DNA of 64,000 nucleotides from Hoplostethus atlanticus (lineage: Eukaryota; Chordata; Actinopteri; Trachichthyiformes; Trachichthyidae): the NCBI GenBank assembly GCA_034670405.1, contig JAXDDX010000006.1:9005001-9069000 (forward strand), given 5' to 3'. The position numbers were made by a program, and so were the translations under genes. This document shows positions 37,892 through 51,611 of the stretch, piece after piece. Position 1 is the first letter of the stretch. The number at the start of each line of letters is the position of its first letter. The notes beneath the pieces were generated by a model. It was not told the DNA's origin and did no database searches. It saw nothing but the letters and a program-made list of their open reading frames with translations.

Positions 37892-40439
37892 GAAACCAGT
37901 TTCCCTGGCCGGGAGGCAGGGAGCAAGGCAACAGGCCGGCAGATGGTGTGAGAGATAGAGATGATCCTGGGAGGCCAGCGGGGCTTTTAGATGCGTCCCG
38001 AGCCATGGATCACAAGTCCTCGCTTCTCCAGTTTTAAGCTGGTCAGCCGTCTGTTGTCCCTGTAATGGCTTCGATAAAAAAATGTCACTCACAGATGACA
38101 GAATTTAAATCTACGTTTTTTTTACGTTAAAAAAGCAGAGCAATAATGTGTACATGCCTAAATCCCCCATTTGCCTGAAATTGGCTTTTCTGTGAAGTTT
38201 GGGACATTTTGGCGTGTAAATGTGGGCGTGGCCAGCAGCGAGCTGGTTGTGGCTATCAAGTTCAAGTCATAGCAACAAAACCAATGGTGGAAGGCAGTAA
38301 GAAACAAAAGAACAGCGAAGCTAAACCTGTGGCAGACAAGACCCTTTCAAAAGCACAGTGAGAATTGTTTTTGGTTATTGCGGTGTGTTCACTGTCTGCT
38401 TCTTCAACGCCTCCACCTCAGCCTCAGGCTAGATGCTGTTTCAACAGCTCAACAAGATGAGTGACGAGTGTTTCGGGTGGGAACTTGACCGACTGAGGGG
38501 GGAGGAGGGTCTAACTAACAATGGCTCGCACCAACCTTCGACAACATCCAAGATAAATGTTCCTCTTACCACCACATCCTGGGAGATTCTGAACAATTCC
38601 ATGAGCAGAAAACATCTTAATAACATTTCAAACTGTGGAAGCAGGAACACCAAGGTCTCTAGAGATGCCCTTTAGCCTCGTGAACGTTTATGTTTGGTGG
38701 TAATAGTTTATCTGACATCCTCAGACAGCTCTTTTCCAGGGAAGCAGAACAGTTTTATCGATTTAAAATGGATAATTGGTTCATTTATACCACGTGGGTA
38801 CCTGCAACCTGTCACAGGTGAGTTGAATCACACCGAGAATCAATTTTCTCCAACAAAATTGATTTGAATTGTTCTAAAGGGTGCCAATAATCATGGCCAC
38901 TTCAATTTCAAAACCATTAAATATCTGTATTTTTTTATTCTTATTGTTTGATCACGTGCTGTTGTAAATCAATAGATCGAAAGTTGTTTCAATTTGCAAT
39001 TATTTCAGAAGATATTGTGCATTATCTACAGAACTATATTAATCCATCCAATTTAAACGGGAGCAGACAGCAGCAGACACCTCTAGCGAGAGGACAGGGT
39101 TTTAGCTTGAAGCCTGCTGAGCCTCCATGCTGTAGGCATTGACAGGTGATGCTCCACACTATCCTCGCTCAGTCAATTTAAATCACATCAGTGTCCTACA
39201 GAACCCCCGTCTCGCCAAAAAGTGACTGAAAAAATGAGTGGAAAAAAAAGCTGACATCCGTGTATTTTACCATTTTGCACTTCATTTTTATTCATTTCAT
39301 TTGGTGCCGCGGTGGTGAAACATGTTTTACATATGGCAGACCGTGTCAGCTGTCAGTTCTGGTAAAGCCATGGGTAACATTTGAGTGTTTCTGCAGGATA
39401 CCGGCGCTGAGCTGTGTACTGAAGGTGTTGGCAGGTGCAACATCGCTGTAGCTCCACTCAGTCAGTTTGAATAAGCTTTGTGGAGGTATACGATCACCGT
39501 GAAAACTGAACGGCACACACTGAGACATGTCATGGAGCGCTAACTCTGCAAGGGAGAAACGTTTTTAGTTGTGTTTTCTCTAAGAGGGCAAAGGGCACAT
39601 GTTGGACAGGGAAAAACACTTGAAGACATCTTGACCTTGCATGTACTGCAATGCATGTACTGCAAATCATCCTCCTGCACATCCCTCCTGCGATGTACAG
39701 GAGGGAGTTCAATGTCAACCCAAATATTTTCATAACATGATATTATGACACAGTCAAAATATACACCTTTGGAAACGGTTTGAAGTGCTATCGGAAAGAT
39801 ATTTAGGTCCCGTTTTCACAAAACAACGCAGATAGCAGCTATAGTCCTCTCAAGTGTTGTCGTCATTTCGGGGGTTTTGGAACCACCCGGATCCAGTTTT
39901 TTCCACCTATGAATGGGATTTTTGGATCCTGTTTGCCAATCATTTTCTGAAAATGGATGAAATAATGAAAGTAGAAATGACATATGACATGGATTCAGTG
40001 ACTGTCCTTGCTGGAGCCCACAAAAGAAGCAAATACTAACCATCCTCAGTGTGGATAAAAACCACCCATTACTAACTAAGTAATGTACAGCCTTTCAGAC
40101 GATGGCAAACCTCAACAGTTCAGCCACTGAAAACAGGCATTCTCTGTGGAACTTTATCGGTGTGTTGTTTCCCCGAGAAACCAAGCAAGAAAATGGGCGT
40201 CTGTTAAGAGACTGAGAGCGAAGCACTTAGAAACACTTTGCACGTTTTTGCGGCTGACCAGCAGGGCGCGGGGGTCTGAAGGTCGACAGCTCTGTGATGC
40301 ACGCCGGTGGAACAGGGTTATCCGCTAACGTTACACCGGTGTTGCTTACAGCGAGGTCAGCACTTCTCGACAAACACACTTCCCTGCGCTGGCTTTCTAC
40401 GCCGAGACTGGACTGATGGTCTGTCTTCAGCCTCCTCCT

Positions 40440-40440
<1 letters not shown>
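37892..40440. other. Mostly unique non-coding DNA with a possible old transposon piece
   Basis: No gene is supported. The part at 38640-38950, with CAGGTGAGTTGAATCACACC and AAGGGTGCCAATAATCATGG, resembles the non-coding end of fish DNA transposons from memory, but I cannot assign it. Near 39645 GCATGTACTGCAA is directly doubled. Confidence 0.35.
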
Positions 40441-40442
<2 letters not shown>

Positions 40443-40490
<48 letters not shown>

Positions 40491-41443
40491 ACCGGTTACA
40501 TATGCCCAAAGTATTTTTGTGCGTGTAAGTGGGTGTAAATGGGAGCTGAGGGATGTTGTTTACGGCAGTTTGTCCTGACCTTCTCTCTCTCAACAGTTGG
40601 GAAGGGAGAGGCTGAGTCAATGAGTGCACTATTTTGAGATGAAAACCCCCCCAAGTCAAACATCTCACTTCATGGGAGAAGATTTACTGCCTGATGACTT
40701 GTATCATAAAACTACTTTCATAAGGACATAAAAAAAAGTATCCAAGGTTGCCTGATACGATCCTTTTCTCCGACCGTGTGATGAAAAGGGCCCTGGCGTT
40801 CCCTGCTGACAGTCCACTACTACCAATAATCACGTATCCTCAATTACATGAGATTAGATTGTGGCTTGCGCGGCGCTTTAACTCGCCACTTATCTCTCTA
40901 CTTACTTCCCTCGCCCTCTTTTCTCTGCGCGTATCATAAGAATGAAAAAGAATCTCGGATGGACCGCCGACTCATTTTTAAATCCGAAAAATGAGAAATT
41001 AAGAGAAAGTTTTTCAACCTTCACTTGAAATAACTGGAGGTCCGTTTGTTTCAAAGCATCTAGAGTTTCAACCATTTTAAAATCATCAGCAGGCCATTAA
41101 TAACCAAACAATTACTTGAAATATGAACTAATGCTGCATTTTCAGTGATTAAAAGGAATATTATTTACTGACTAAATGTTCCATTATTTTCTCTAAAAAC
41201 AGGCTTTTGTTGTTTCCTGGGTGCTGAAGTGTGTCAGGTCGATGGGAGAGTGGAAAGGGAGGAAGCGAGGAGGAGGAGGAGGAGGAGGAGGGCTCACGTG
41301 CAGCAGACCCCCCAAATCATATCACTCACCACTGCATCTAATAAAAAGAGAGGCTGGAAATGAAGACAAATTGATCCCCCAACCTATTTTATCATATAGC
41401 AGAGAATCCAACAGAGACAGGTGTTTCTCACATGATCCAAGAG

Positions 41444-41494
<51 letters not shown>
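40443..41494. repeat. Two GT arrays flanking a low-repeat island
   Basis: (GT)n arrays at 40443-40489 and 41449-41494, plus a (GGA)n run at 41266-41290. The DNA at 40740-41000 between them is free of simple repeats. It could be regulatory, but this is not testable here. Confidence 0.7.
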
Positions 41495-41497
<3 letters not shown>

Positions 41498-42420
41498 CAG
41501 TGTCTCACGGCACCAATATAATCACCGCTAACTTCATCTCTGCATTGTGTTGTGTCCAGAATCACAAGTGCACACCTGGTGAAGCTCCGCCGCGGTGCCG
41601 CATGTGGAGGCAGCGGGCAAACAAGCCGCAACGCAGCTTCCACGTGGAGTTTTTTTTTTCAGCTCGCTGCAGCAGCTCGGTTTAATACCAGGTGTCTGCA
41701 GCTGCGGCATTGGAGAGCAGTAATCACCACATATGGGACATATATTAGGGGCATATGGGGCGTATACTTATATATGTCCTATAAAACGGCACGTAAGACC
41801 CAACAGGATACTCCAAACCTGAGCCAATCATATCAAGGCCGATTTTGACCGCAACTCCAACAGCCAATAACTTTTAGCTGTAACTTCTGCACTGGAAAGA
41901 AAACGACAAAAGTGTTAGATGGAAAAAGAACTCTCTGAAGAGGAAAACCTATCTAGCAGAGATTATCAACTCGCTTCGTTTCTGCAGCCGTCACTTGTCC
42001 CACAACTTCCCACGGAGGTTATTTCCCAAAACAGTTGCTTGCTGTAGCCCGTCAGTGAAAACACCACCGTGCGCCCCCCCAAAATCTAAATGAGGGACTG
42101 TCAGCTTGGTTTCTCTTCTTTTTCCCACTTTTCTGACACAAACTATTTCCCTCAAAAGCAGGAGGAGGTGGGCTAAGGCGTGGTCAGGTGGGACTAGGGA
42201 CCGCCTGACAATACAAACTGGCCTTGCTGCAGGCCCGACCTGAATACACATCAGTGGGTTGTTTTGAGGTTATATTTAGAAAATGTGGTTATTGAAGAAG
42301 CACAATATCATAGAAATCCTCTCCAGGATGTGTGCACTTGAAGCCTATGACCCGTTATTCATATTCATTTTCACGTTTATGAACACTTTATTGAGCTCCG
42401 TGGGACATTTCTCTTTCAGG
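41495..42420. other. Non-coding stretch with a 10-bp inverted repeat
   Basis: GGACATATAT at 41736-41745 and its exact complement ATATATGTCC at 41770-41779 enclose 24 bp. Otherwise the sequence looks unique with no supported gene. Confidence 0.6.
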
Positions 42421-42600
42421 TCAGCTACAGAACAGCGCCTCAGGAGCTGGTAGGGACTCAGCGGCTTGCTCAAGGGCACTTCAGCAAGGGCAGATGCTTG
42501 CTGACATGGGGGCCTGAACCCGGGACGCTCTCTCTAAACATCAGTCGCCCATGTTGTCTCACCTGTTAACACAACAGCAGGGTAGCTCAGTAGGACGTCA
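42421..42600 (-). mobile_element. Degraded fish interspersed repeat
   Basis: CTTGCTCAAGGGCACTTCAG followed by a GCTTGCTGACA segment and CCTGAACCCGGGAC matches a widespread fish repeat motif known to me from memory. The last part resembles a polymerase III B box on the reverse strand. Boundaries and family are uncertain. Confidence 0.4.
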
Positions 42601-43695
42601 TCAGAGTCCAGTGGAAAACTTCCAATTTTTACTTCATTTATTTCATTATAAATTTATAGTTAACAATGGTGAGAAAAGTGAAAATATCCAACGAAGGTTT
42701 CATCACAACTCTGTAGTTAACAAGGAAGGTAACATATTTTGCATTGATAAGGGAGAGTTTAACATGTAACTCCACATGCTACATCACATATCACGTATAA
42801 GCCATTAATCAGTGAAAAAGTGAAAAACTCTCTGACAAGGTTAGAGCGAGGCATTTGAGCTTAAAGTGGGATTTTCTGTTGGAGGACAGAAAGCCCGGAC
42901 CCTTTGTCTCCTCTCCAGGATCCTAATGAATTGGTTTTAGGCTGTTTTGGAGCAAATTACCCTTCCCTCTCCTCCTAATTTTCCAATTTGCTGTGTCATT
43001 TATAACTAATTGAGGACCGCACTGGGCTGTATTACTCTCACAAATAGGGTGATATAGTTTATTGAAGGTCTGCTTTATACAGAGGGGCTGGTAAACCAAA
43101 CATCAATTGTGGACCATACAGAAGATGGAGGGTTTCTCCTGGAGGTTGGCTGTGTGTTGCAAAGAAACATTCATTATTTCTCAAAGCCATTGCTCCGCCG
43201 CTCCTTATATGGTCACTTTGCTCTTTTTTCGTTGATGGGTGTAATGAATGGGGTGAGAATTCACTTTGATTCATCCCTGCTGTCTTGGCCTTGCTAGTAT
43301 TTGCATCTGATATTCGCCTAACCAAATAAGAAAAGCTTGTTTTCAACCCAGCACAGGAACGAATGAAGTCACGAAGCCTGGGTTAGTGCCTCCGGTATTA
43401 GAGCCTTCCTCATCACAGCTCTGTGCATGCAGGCTGCGTTTGTTAGGGAAGTGCAACTTTTGTGCCCTTGACTCTCAAACTGTTCATAGGATGGACGTTA
43501 TATTTATTTAGAAAATCAGACACGCTGCTGCTGGATACATAGGCCAACTTATAAAACATCCATCTTCCACTTCCAATTAACTTTGAGGGACGAAAAAACA
43601 ACAAGGATACGCTGTTACACTCTTGTACAGTATTATATAGTACTCCTTTCACAACAGAAATACATGGGATGACTGACAGGTGTCTCTCTTTCTCT
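42601..43695. other. Non-coding stretch, nothing recognised
   Basis: Unique-looking AT-leaning sequence, no supported gene or repeat. Confidence 0.45.
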
Positions 43696-43696
43696 C

Positions 43697-43739
<43 letters not shown>

Positions 43740-43740
43740 G
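43696..43740 (+). repeat. (CTAT)n tetranucleotide microsatellite
   Basis: About 11 uninterrupted CTAT units. This is the last substantial simple-repeat array before the gene-dense right part of the window. Confidence 0.97.
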
Positions 43741-46700
43741 AAAGTATGTACCTTCTTCTCCAAGGGTCAAAAAAAGCTTCAGCAGACAAACTTCTGAGTC
43801 AGAGCCACCAAGGGGCCTCTCATGTAAAAGATTGTCTCCGTGCAATCAGCGGATGACATTAACCTTCTGCCTCTCCGCAGAGCAGCCCATTATTTTCAGG
43901 GCCCGAGCTTCACAGGATTCTTTTGGCAGCAGATGTTCCTCTCCTCCCCCGGCCATCGCCAAGGGTGCCTGAGCGACAGAGGGGCCGCCCATCAAAACGC
44001 CATCAGGACCCTGCCGGCCGCCAGACGAACACAAGCCCAGAATGCATCACGTGGGGGGGCCCGCGCAATCCCATTTACCTCTTCTTCCCTTCTGCCACCT
44101 CACTTTACCTTCAATTCATGTCCTCTGACCAAACCGGCTTAGTAGACAGAACAAAGCGCTCAATGACATGTTTGTGCTGACAACACACCTTAGCAGACAA
44201 AACAACTTAGCGACAGACGAGTTTCGACCCCCCGGCTGGCTCGGTGTGAATGTGAGTGAGAGACAGTGGCAGGCGGAAGGTGTGTGCGTGGGAATAAATC
44301 GATTAGAGGAGCGCTTGACGGATGGGGTTTATATGGGGGCACGACACACCGGAGAATTAATTTGGCTAGGAGAACACGCCTCCGTCAGGTCCATTCGTCT
44401 TGGTAGAAAATTTGGCAATTTCCCCAGGTCTGGAGGCTCAATTAACGAATGTTTCCAACAGTTTGGGGAGCGAAAAGCTATGTTGACGGATACACCGCGT
44501 GCATATGTCAGACACGCGTGGTAATAACAGATTTTAGGAATACAAAATGAGAGTAAGGGGTGAAGGGAGGGGTGAGATACAGGGTGGGTGGGGCTGGCTG
44601 AGAGGGAGACAGGTAGGTCGGACACAGGGGGAACAAGAAGACTGGTAAATACAAGGAAGTAAAAGCTGTTTCAAACCCTTCACTCTCTTAGGTTTGTCAA
44701 ATTGACGGCAAATTGTATGTACACTAATAACAGAGTTGCTTGCTAAATGTCTGAGCTCGTTCTCGCTGCTGTGCCTCCCTCCCACGTCTCAGGTTCCAGT
44801 TCCTCAACATCTCAACAGATGATTTATGTAGCAGGGTTGCTCTGTGACCTCAAAATCCGCCCCATCCATACCGCACCTGTCACCGCACCACTGCCTGTGC
44901 GCTTACTGAAAACCAAGCCATCCGTGCAAAATGGCAATTTTCCACCCACCTAGAGAATAAAAAAAGGATCCAATCCATTCAGCAGCAAAAGTAGGAAAAT
45001 TCGATGCTAAGTAGAGCAGGTGCGCGAGGGCTCGGTATCTCGCTAACGAGGGAGCTGAACTGCACGCGCCGCTGACCACAACATCTGTCGTTCTACGGAT
45101 GGAGAGTTTGGGTTTTTACCGCTGGAACACAGTTTGCACAGCGAGAGACAGCAGATGATAAAGTGCTTAAGAGGGATACAAATGGAAGGGACCAGGCCTT
45201 TCGGGTGGGGGCACGGAGCCCCTGTACCGAGGGTTGTTGGTATATGATGAAGGGGAACCCCGTGGGGATAGCATAGAGCTGTGCCTGTCTGTCTAAGCCC
45301 AAGGTGAGGCCCGGTCTGACCCCGTCCCCGTCCCAGGTGGGAACCCTAATGAGCCCATCACGCTTAACGAAGCTTAACGAGCTCCTAATTGGCAGCGTTA
45401 TGATGTCCCCGAAGGTCAGAGTGCAGGCTCCAGTGCCAGCAGCGGAACAGGTTGGCACTTCCTGACAACTCCATGTCACATGACGCACCTCGGTCCCTCG
45501 GTGTAAACAAAGTCGCGGAAGGACAAGGGGAACTTCTTGCATAAGCAAAATCAAAGCAGTTTGGCAGCTCATGCAGGAAAGTTACTTACAAATCCCATGC
45601 AGACTGCTTTGGTAGCAAAGATGACGTCCCAGTTTTTTGGATATTGTAAAAGAGATTTATAATAACCAATCTGCCCCAGTCTGAATGAAGTTGAGCATTG
45701 AATTGACTCCAGTATAATGCAGCAAAAGACAGCACCAATTTTCAACTTCTTTTTGTAACTTGCCTCATTCAGTAATGACACACTTCTAAATACTCAAAAA
45801 GGTAGTCAGCCGCATAAAACTGTAATAACAGGCATCTCTGTTAAATGCACTTCCAGCAGTCAGACAGTGTTGTTCCTTGGGATGCAGTGGAAGGAACAAT
45901 AGCTGAGAGTATGTGTTCATTTTCGGTCTGTATGGAGGGATTTCTTTGATATCAGCCATCACAGTGCAGAGGACAGTCCATCACTGTGGAAAAGGAAAGC
46001 AGGGCAGTCTGTAACAGCTAAGGTTGCTCTGACTATTCAAAAGAACTAAACTTCTATGGTGAAATGCTGCCACCTACTGGCTATAATAAAAAGGTGCAGT
46101 TTGGTGAGTATTGTGATTTGTATTAATTCATTAATCTGTTGATTACATACACAGGCAATCATTAAGCATTACATGCATGAATAGGCAGTTTAAACTAAAG
46201 TCTGTGATGGGAGGAGACCACTTGATAACCCCATTGACAGATTAGGAGGCTAGTGAATGGCGCTGCCTGTTTGACAGTCCTGTAGATTTATGACGGCGTG
46301 GCCTGGTGTCCTCTGTGATCACCATTTGTGGATTAGTGCATCATTATTTCTGACATCTGGATTGTGGCACAAAGGACTATAAAACTGTGTGTATCTGCAA
46401 ATAAAGTTCAACAGTGACTGTGAGACACATCAGAGTGGGATGAAAGTGTATTTTCAGATCAAAGAATGGACAATAAATCATATTTACAAACAGGGGCAGA
46501 TGGTTCAAATCTAAAATGATCTTACAACTCATGAGGCTTGTAGTCTGACTAGCCAACAGGACCAAAAGAGGACAGAGAACAACATATAACAAGATTGCAG
46601 AAAACAGTCACATGGAAATCCAGCAAATGAGCTTGTGAGGCTCATCACAAAACAATATTACAAAACTAAGCAAGAGGATCTTTCCCCACTGCACCCCATT

Positions 46701-46994
46701 TACACCCCATTTACACATCTCATTCATTCAATCCCAGCGTGAGTGTTGTATCTCACAAAAAGTATGTACAGTAAAATGCAACTCCTTGACTTGTGTTTTC
46801 AAAAGAAGCCATTTATGTTGTCTCTTAAAATCAAATCACCATATCAAATGGAAAAGAAAGTATATTCATGAAACCTGGAACAGTAAAAACAAGAGATAAA
46901 ATATGTATATGTAACTAAAAAAGGACAAAGCTTCAAAATAAAGATAAAATGTCTAAAAAGTATTGTACAAGTCAACACCAGATGGTTGGTCGGG
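43741..46994. other. Low-repeat DNA, includes the cdca8 3' UTR at its right end
   Basis: Very few simple repeats. 43790-43900, 44280-44500 and 45170-45490 look like compact regulatory-type DNA with no frames that I recognise. The cdca8 3' UTR must extend leftward from 46994, but I found no confident AATAAA on the minus strand close by, so its end is unassigned. Confidence 0.35.
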
Positions 46995-49900
46995 TCACTC
47001 TGATGGTCCACACAGCGTTGTGAGCTGATTCTGTTAAGGAAAAAAGCGATAATGAGAATAAGGGTCAATATTTCACACATAGAACTAGACAAAAACCTGA
47101 GGCTAAAGTTTATTGCAGGTATATTTTATCCAAGTATGAAAAAAAAAATCAAAAAGATGTTTCCTCCAGAATTCTTCTAATGAGAACTTGCTCTGTAGTG
47201 ACACTGCAGAAATGTTCTGCTATATTGATCAATATACCTGCAGCAGCCGGATGCTCCTCAGGGCAGACTCATCCAATAATGACAGATCCACTGAGTCCAT
47301 CTGACTGGCCAGCAGCTGAATGCTCTGGAGCAACACAACATAAAAACACAGACAGACAGACAGACACAATGGGGTAAGTAGACCGGCAAATGATCATCCA
47401 CCAGCAGCCAAATCCTGGTTAATTCGGCTGTGGTTGGTAAATTGATCTACTCAACCGGCGACCTCAGCAGGTAATCAACCTGCTACACGTGTCTTGTTGG
47501 CCAGTAACAGGTGACAAATGAATTCTGGGATGGACCAGTTGGTTGGTTGGTGATAAAAACTTTGTTTCCTGCCCTAATGTCTAATATGCCAGACATACAG
47601 GTCAGATGCAAACATAAACACTGGCCCACTCACAACCACATACAGATATAACACTACTTTACCGTGCACAACTTCAGAGAGTGATATGGAGCTGTACTTT
47701 ATATTAAAAAAAAAAAAACTGGACCAAGTCAACCCCACACCACCAGCTCTTTCTCTTTCTACCCCTGCCCTTAAAGAGGCCTTTCGTTTCTTGCCAGTCT
47801 GTCAAGGTAAATAAGATTGTGCTTCCTGCTTCAAATAGAGGTTGATTTAATATTTTAATAAATGAATACCCAGCAGGATGCAGAACCCTGAACCCAGCCT
47901 GAGCGCTCACCTCTCCGTTGCCAATAGGAACATTGATGACAACGTCCTCATTGCCTGCGGCGATTGGCGAGCCGTTGACTGAAATGCTGTAGACCCTCTC
48001 TTTGTGGCGAGGAACTCTCACTGCGGGGGTCTTGGGAAGCCTGAACAAAAGGGGAACGGTGAGTAATGTGTTCTCTTAAGGGCACAAATGAGTCATGTCT
48101 CTTATTTCTTTTTTTAAATTAACACACACAGAAAGTTGGACCAGTTCACCCCATTACAGCAGCATTTCAAATTAGCTAGGAGACCATTTTTCCAGTGCCC
48201 CACATTTTTTAGAAGTCAAGATGCCAAAATGAAAGCTAAGGAGCTACTGCTTTCAAGATCAACTCGAGACAGGAAACAATAGTTTTCGGTGTTGTCACTA
48301 TGTGACTCTTCCTTGGCTTTAATAGAGGATCAATCACTGTAATAGCCCAGTAGAACAAATGCACAAGAATTTGTCTGGGTGACATTGGTGCCGGGTTATT
48401 TCGACAACTAACATAGCAATTACAGTTAACACAGGCACACATCGCTTTCCTACCAATGTACATACCGGACACCAGAATTTCATTAGTGGGCATGGGCCTC
48501 TCTTCTGTATCGCAGGTGTATTTGTACACGAAAATCCTGCCTAGTGCAGCTTTAACCATAATCCTTACCTTGGGTCGAAGCGAGGAGTGACAAGGGGAGT
48601 AGCGCCCATCAACAAAGAAGAGTCCAGCATATTCCTGGCTGGAGTGATCAACGGCTTCCTGTTCGACCTGAATCCAGACAGTGTGTGTTAGTATAGCAAC
48701 AATAAGGTATGAGGTATTCACACTGATGTAGGACAGATACATAACAAACAAGGGGAAAAGCTGGAGAGATGGTTAACCAGCAGCTTGGTTACCACTAGTT
48801 AACTTGGCAACTGGAACGTCTCGCTGGCCAATCAGATCAGTCAGCTGGAACGAACCTTTGTACAATATCCTTTAATGTATTCCACATTAATCACACATTT
48901 TTAATCCCAAACACAATCAGCAGGTTTGGTCCTCTAGCAGCTTTCATGTAAGGAAACCTGATTAAGAGACAACACCGTGGAAAATTAAAGATAGGAACCT
49001 GCATGGGCAATTTGACGTTCAGTCCGACTTCATTTCAGATGATAGGGAACATTGTATCTAAAAATGAAAGTGCTTCAAAAACAATCCAATCCACCAAAAA
49101 AAAAAAAAAAAAACGATTAACTCCCAGATTTCCTCCAACCTGCATTTCTTAGATATGAATCTGAATGTCTCACCTTGTGGTAGAGGTGTTCTGCTTGCTG
49201 ACTGAGAGAGCCTTAGCTCTTTTTGATGTAGTTGGGGGCTTCCTCGTAGTCTTCGTCTGAATCAAGAACAAGCAGTTCAATACAAACAGCTGCTTTCCAA
49301 AAAGGAGGCTGCACATAAACTACATCCCATAGCAACCACTGCTCATCTTTCTTTATGACCAGTAACTGATAGGCAAGTGAAGCTCTCGAACTCTCGGCAC
49401 ACAGTGTTTTGTGTGCTTACTGAATGCAACACCTACCTTCTTCACTGTGCTCTGGTTTGGAGTGTTCTCATCTTCTGGACTTGATTTAGCTCCAGCCTGT
49501 TTCTTTGATGCTGTTAATTGGAGACAAGATCAACAGGATTACGTTCCTTCTTTGAATACAAAGTTACAGAGTACAGAATACAGAGTTTGGTCAAGATTAG
49601 TATGATGCATGCAATAGAGGCTGGGCAATATGATCCTATACCAGCCCATATGCCGTAGGTAAACATCATTCTTTACAACGAATATCACAATATATGAAAT
49701 GACAACGTGTTTACAAAACGGGTAGTCAGATGGAAAAGTGGAAATGCTTTACTGACAAACTTGTCTAAAAAGACTTAGATACACAAACTGGTGTTAACAT
49801 ACTTTTCTTGACTGATTTAGGAACGATGGCGTGGTCCTCAGCCAGCACACTTTCAACCTTAGCAGCTTCCTCTTCTCTCTATTAAATAGACACACACAGG

Positions 49901-51213
49901 CAGACAGACAGACAGAGAGGGGAGAGAATTTATGTCAATGTCATTTTGACGGTGACTTGATGCAAAGACACAATACAGACGTCCTGCCTGTACAAGCCAA
50001 ACAGAATCTGGACCTTGTGGTGTACACTGTGATGCATGATACATGATATGAGATAGATTTATAGTAAACTCACCTTTGTGTGGTCCACTTCTGGTGACTT
50101 GGGTTTCTCTGACCCTAAGGAGAGAGGGGTAGACACTTTTCACTTTTCACACAACCCAAATGCTGATTCTCATTTTACAAAATATACACAGGTAACAGAA
50201 GCAGATGTGTTCCTAAATTGAAAACAAAAATCAGGTAGAGCATAAAAACGTTTTATCTGTGAAACCTGAAAATTACCATCCTTAGTTTGATTACCAAGTT
50301 GCAGATGTGCTCCCATCTTCAATGATCTGAGTAGCATGTACTTATTTTTTAGAAGTGTTTTGCTGTTATTTAACAAAAACCATGTATGCGCAAAATTAAG
50401 TGTTTCAAGAATGAGATGTTTTTTTAAAGAAGGCTCGTTTTCTCATTGAGGCCCATGTAATTTTGAAAGTATCCATCAAGAATCATGAAACTCAACACAA
50501 AACGACCATGTCAAGTAGTTTCAGTTCTTGTAAAAACACCATTGCTTTTTTCATGACAGCAATGATGTGCTAGTAAAATGCTAGTATTATTAGAATGCTG
50601 TTACGTCAATGACACCATTACATCTTCAAACAATGCAAGTTCACAAGATCAGTATAGTTTAGGTCTCACAAGACTAATGGAAGGGTTTATGTCAACTTAC
50701 TGCAATGTTCCAACCAGTTCATTTGTCTTATTGCCTTGGGGAGTTTGATTAGAGCCATGTTGTAGCTGTTGTCAGCACTTTTCAACAGGTGGTTTTTCTT
50801 CTCTTTCAGTTGCCCAACTATGGTCTTTACTGTGAAAAAAACAACAAGCGTTAGTAGTGGGCTTGCAATTTATGATATTCAAACAGCATTTCTATGTTCA
50901 GTGTATGGACACCAGGGCAGGAAACTAGGCAGAGCTGGAGCTCTTCTGTTCAACGGCCACAGTGGCTGGTATATCTCAAACTTCACTAGTCATTTTACTT
51001 CCTGATCACCCTTAGACTGAATACAAGCCACTGTTTTATAATAAGTGTAACGTTATTCCATTACAGTTCATCGTGGACGGGTGAATTTCCCTGACTATCA
51101 AGTCTAAGCAAAATATAGTCACCCTCGCTGTCGAAGTCTTCCAACAAAGCTTCCAGTTTGGCCATTTTGGGGTTGTTTTTACGTTGCTTGGTGGTCCTTT
51201 TCCTGGGAGCCAT
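46995..51213 (-). CDS. cdca8: Borealin (chromosomal passenger complex subunit), 10 coding exons
   Basis: Borealin binds survivin and INCENP and brings Aurora B to centromeres and the spindle midzone in mitosis. Coding exons read by eye, all with GT-AG ends and consistent phases: 51123-51213, 50701-50829, 50074-50114, 49803-49878, 49437-49510, 49174-49256, 48569-48667, 47911-48040, 47238-47324, 46995-47030. They give 281 aa (human borealin is 280). The N-terminus MAPRKRTTKQ plus KLEALLEDFDSE and LIKLPKAIRQMNWLE match the helical survivin/INCENP-binding part. The middle is a basic linker. TPRFDPRLPKTP, ERVYSISVNGSP and INVPIGNGE match the C-terminal domain, and the last exon ends NQLTTLCGPSE. 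ATG 51213 follows an acceptor at 51216, so an upstream non-coding exon is expected. A paralogue (borealin-2/cdca9) exists in fish, but the head-to-head airim neighbour favours cdca8. Confidence 0.95.
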
Positions 51214-51216
51214 GTC

Positions 51217-51543
51217 TGCATGGATGGGAGCAAAAAATAATAAATTAATTTGCTCGATTACAATAGGCAACACAAGACAATAACGGTAGTAAGTTAGGTC
51301 AATGGCGATTGATTGTTGCGATTTAAAAGGAAATTGCCGACAGTGCGGCTGACTGGTAAACTTGCTAGCAAGCTAACGCTAACGTTACTAACGTTAGTAC
51401 AAGCAAGTAGTTAGGCCCGTTAGTTGGCTGACGTGCTTTGTTGTCTATTCCACTCATCCAAAATAGCATGTCAAAACAGGAAACACCCTGCAAACAAATA
51501 GTTTATAAAATTATATATATATATATTCTAAACAATGTATTAC
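51217..51543 (-). other. cdca8: Intron in the cdca8 5' UTR (inferred)
   Basis: An acceptor (CATGCAG then ACATGG) sits two bases upstream of the cdca8 start codon, and a good donor (CTAG then GTAATA) lies at 51543. This implies a non-coding first exon ending at 51544 and starting near 51590-51610. The intron includes a near-perfect palindrome around CTAACGTTACTAACGTTAG at about 51372-51397. Confidence 0.6.
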
Positions 51544-51611
51544 CTAGTGATGTTTTCTTGACAATTATCCAACTGTCTTCGGCTACTCGTTGCTCCCTCC
51601 ACAAAGCAGTT

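Noticed and set aside
39854-40039. Short plus-strand ORF with methionine-rich C-terminal half
   Set aside because: Unique sequence but no homology that I recognise and no gene context.
42480-42595. tRNA gene
   Set aside because: A-box-like and B-box-like motifs are present but in inconsistent order and orientation, and no cloverleaf can be folded. It fits a degraded interspersed repeat better.
1-46994. Exons of an Eph receptor (EPHA10 lies beyond CDCA8 in human)
   Set aside because: I looked for kinase, SAM and fibronectin-like exons on the plus strand and saw none, so the human neighbour is not supported here.
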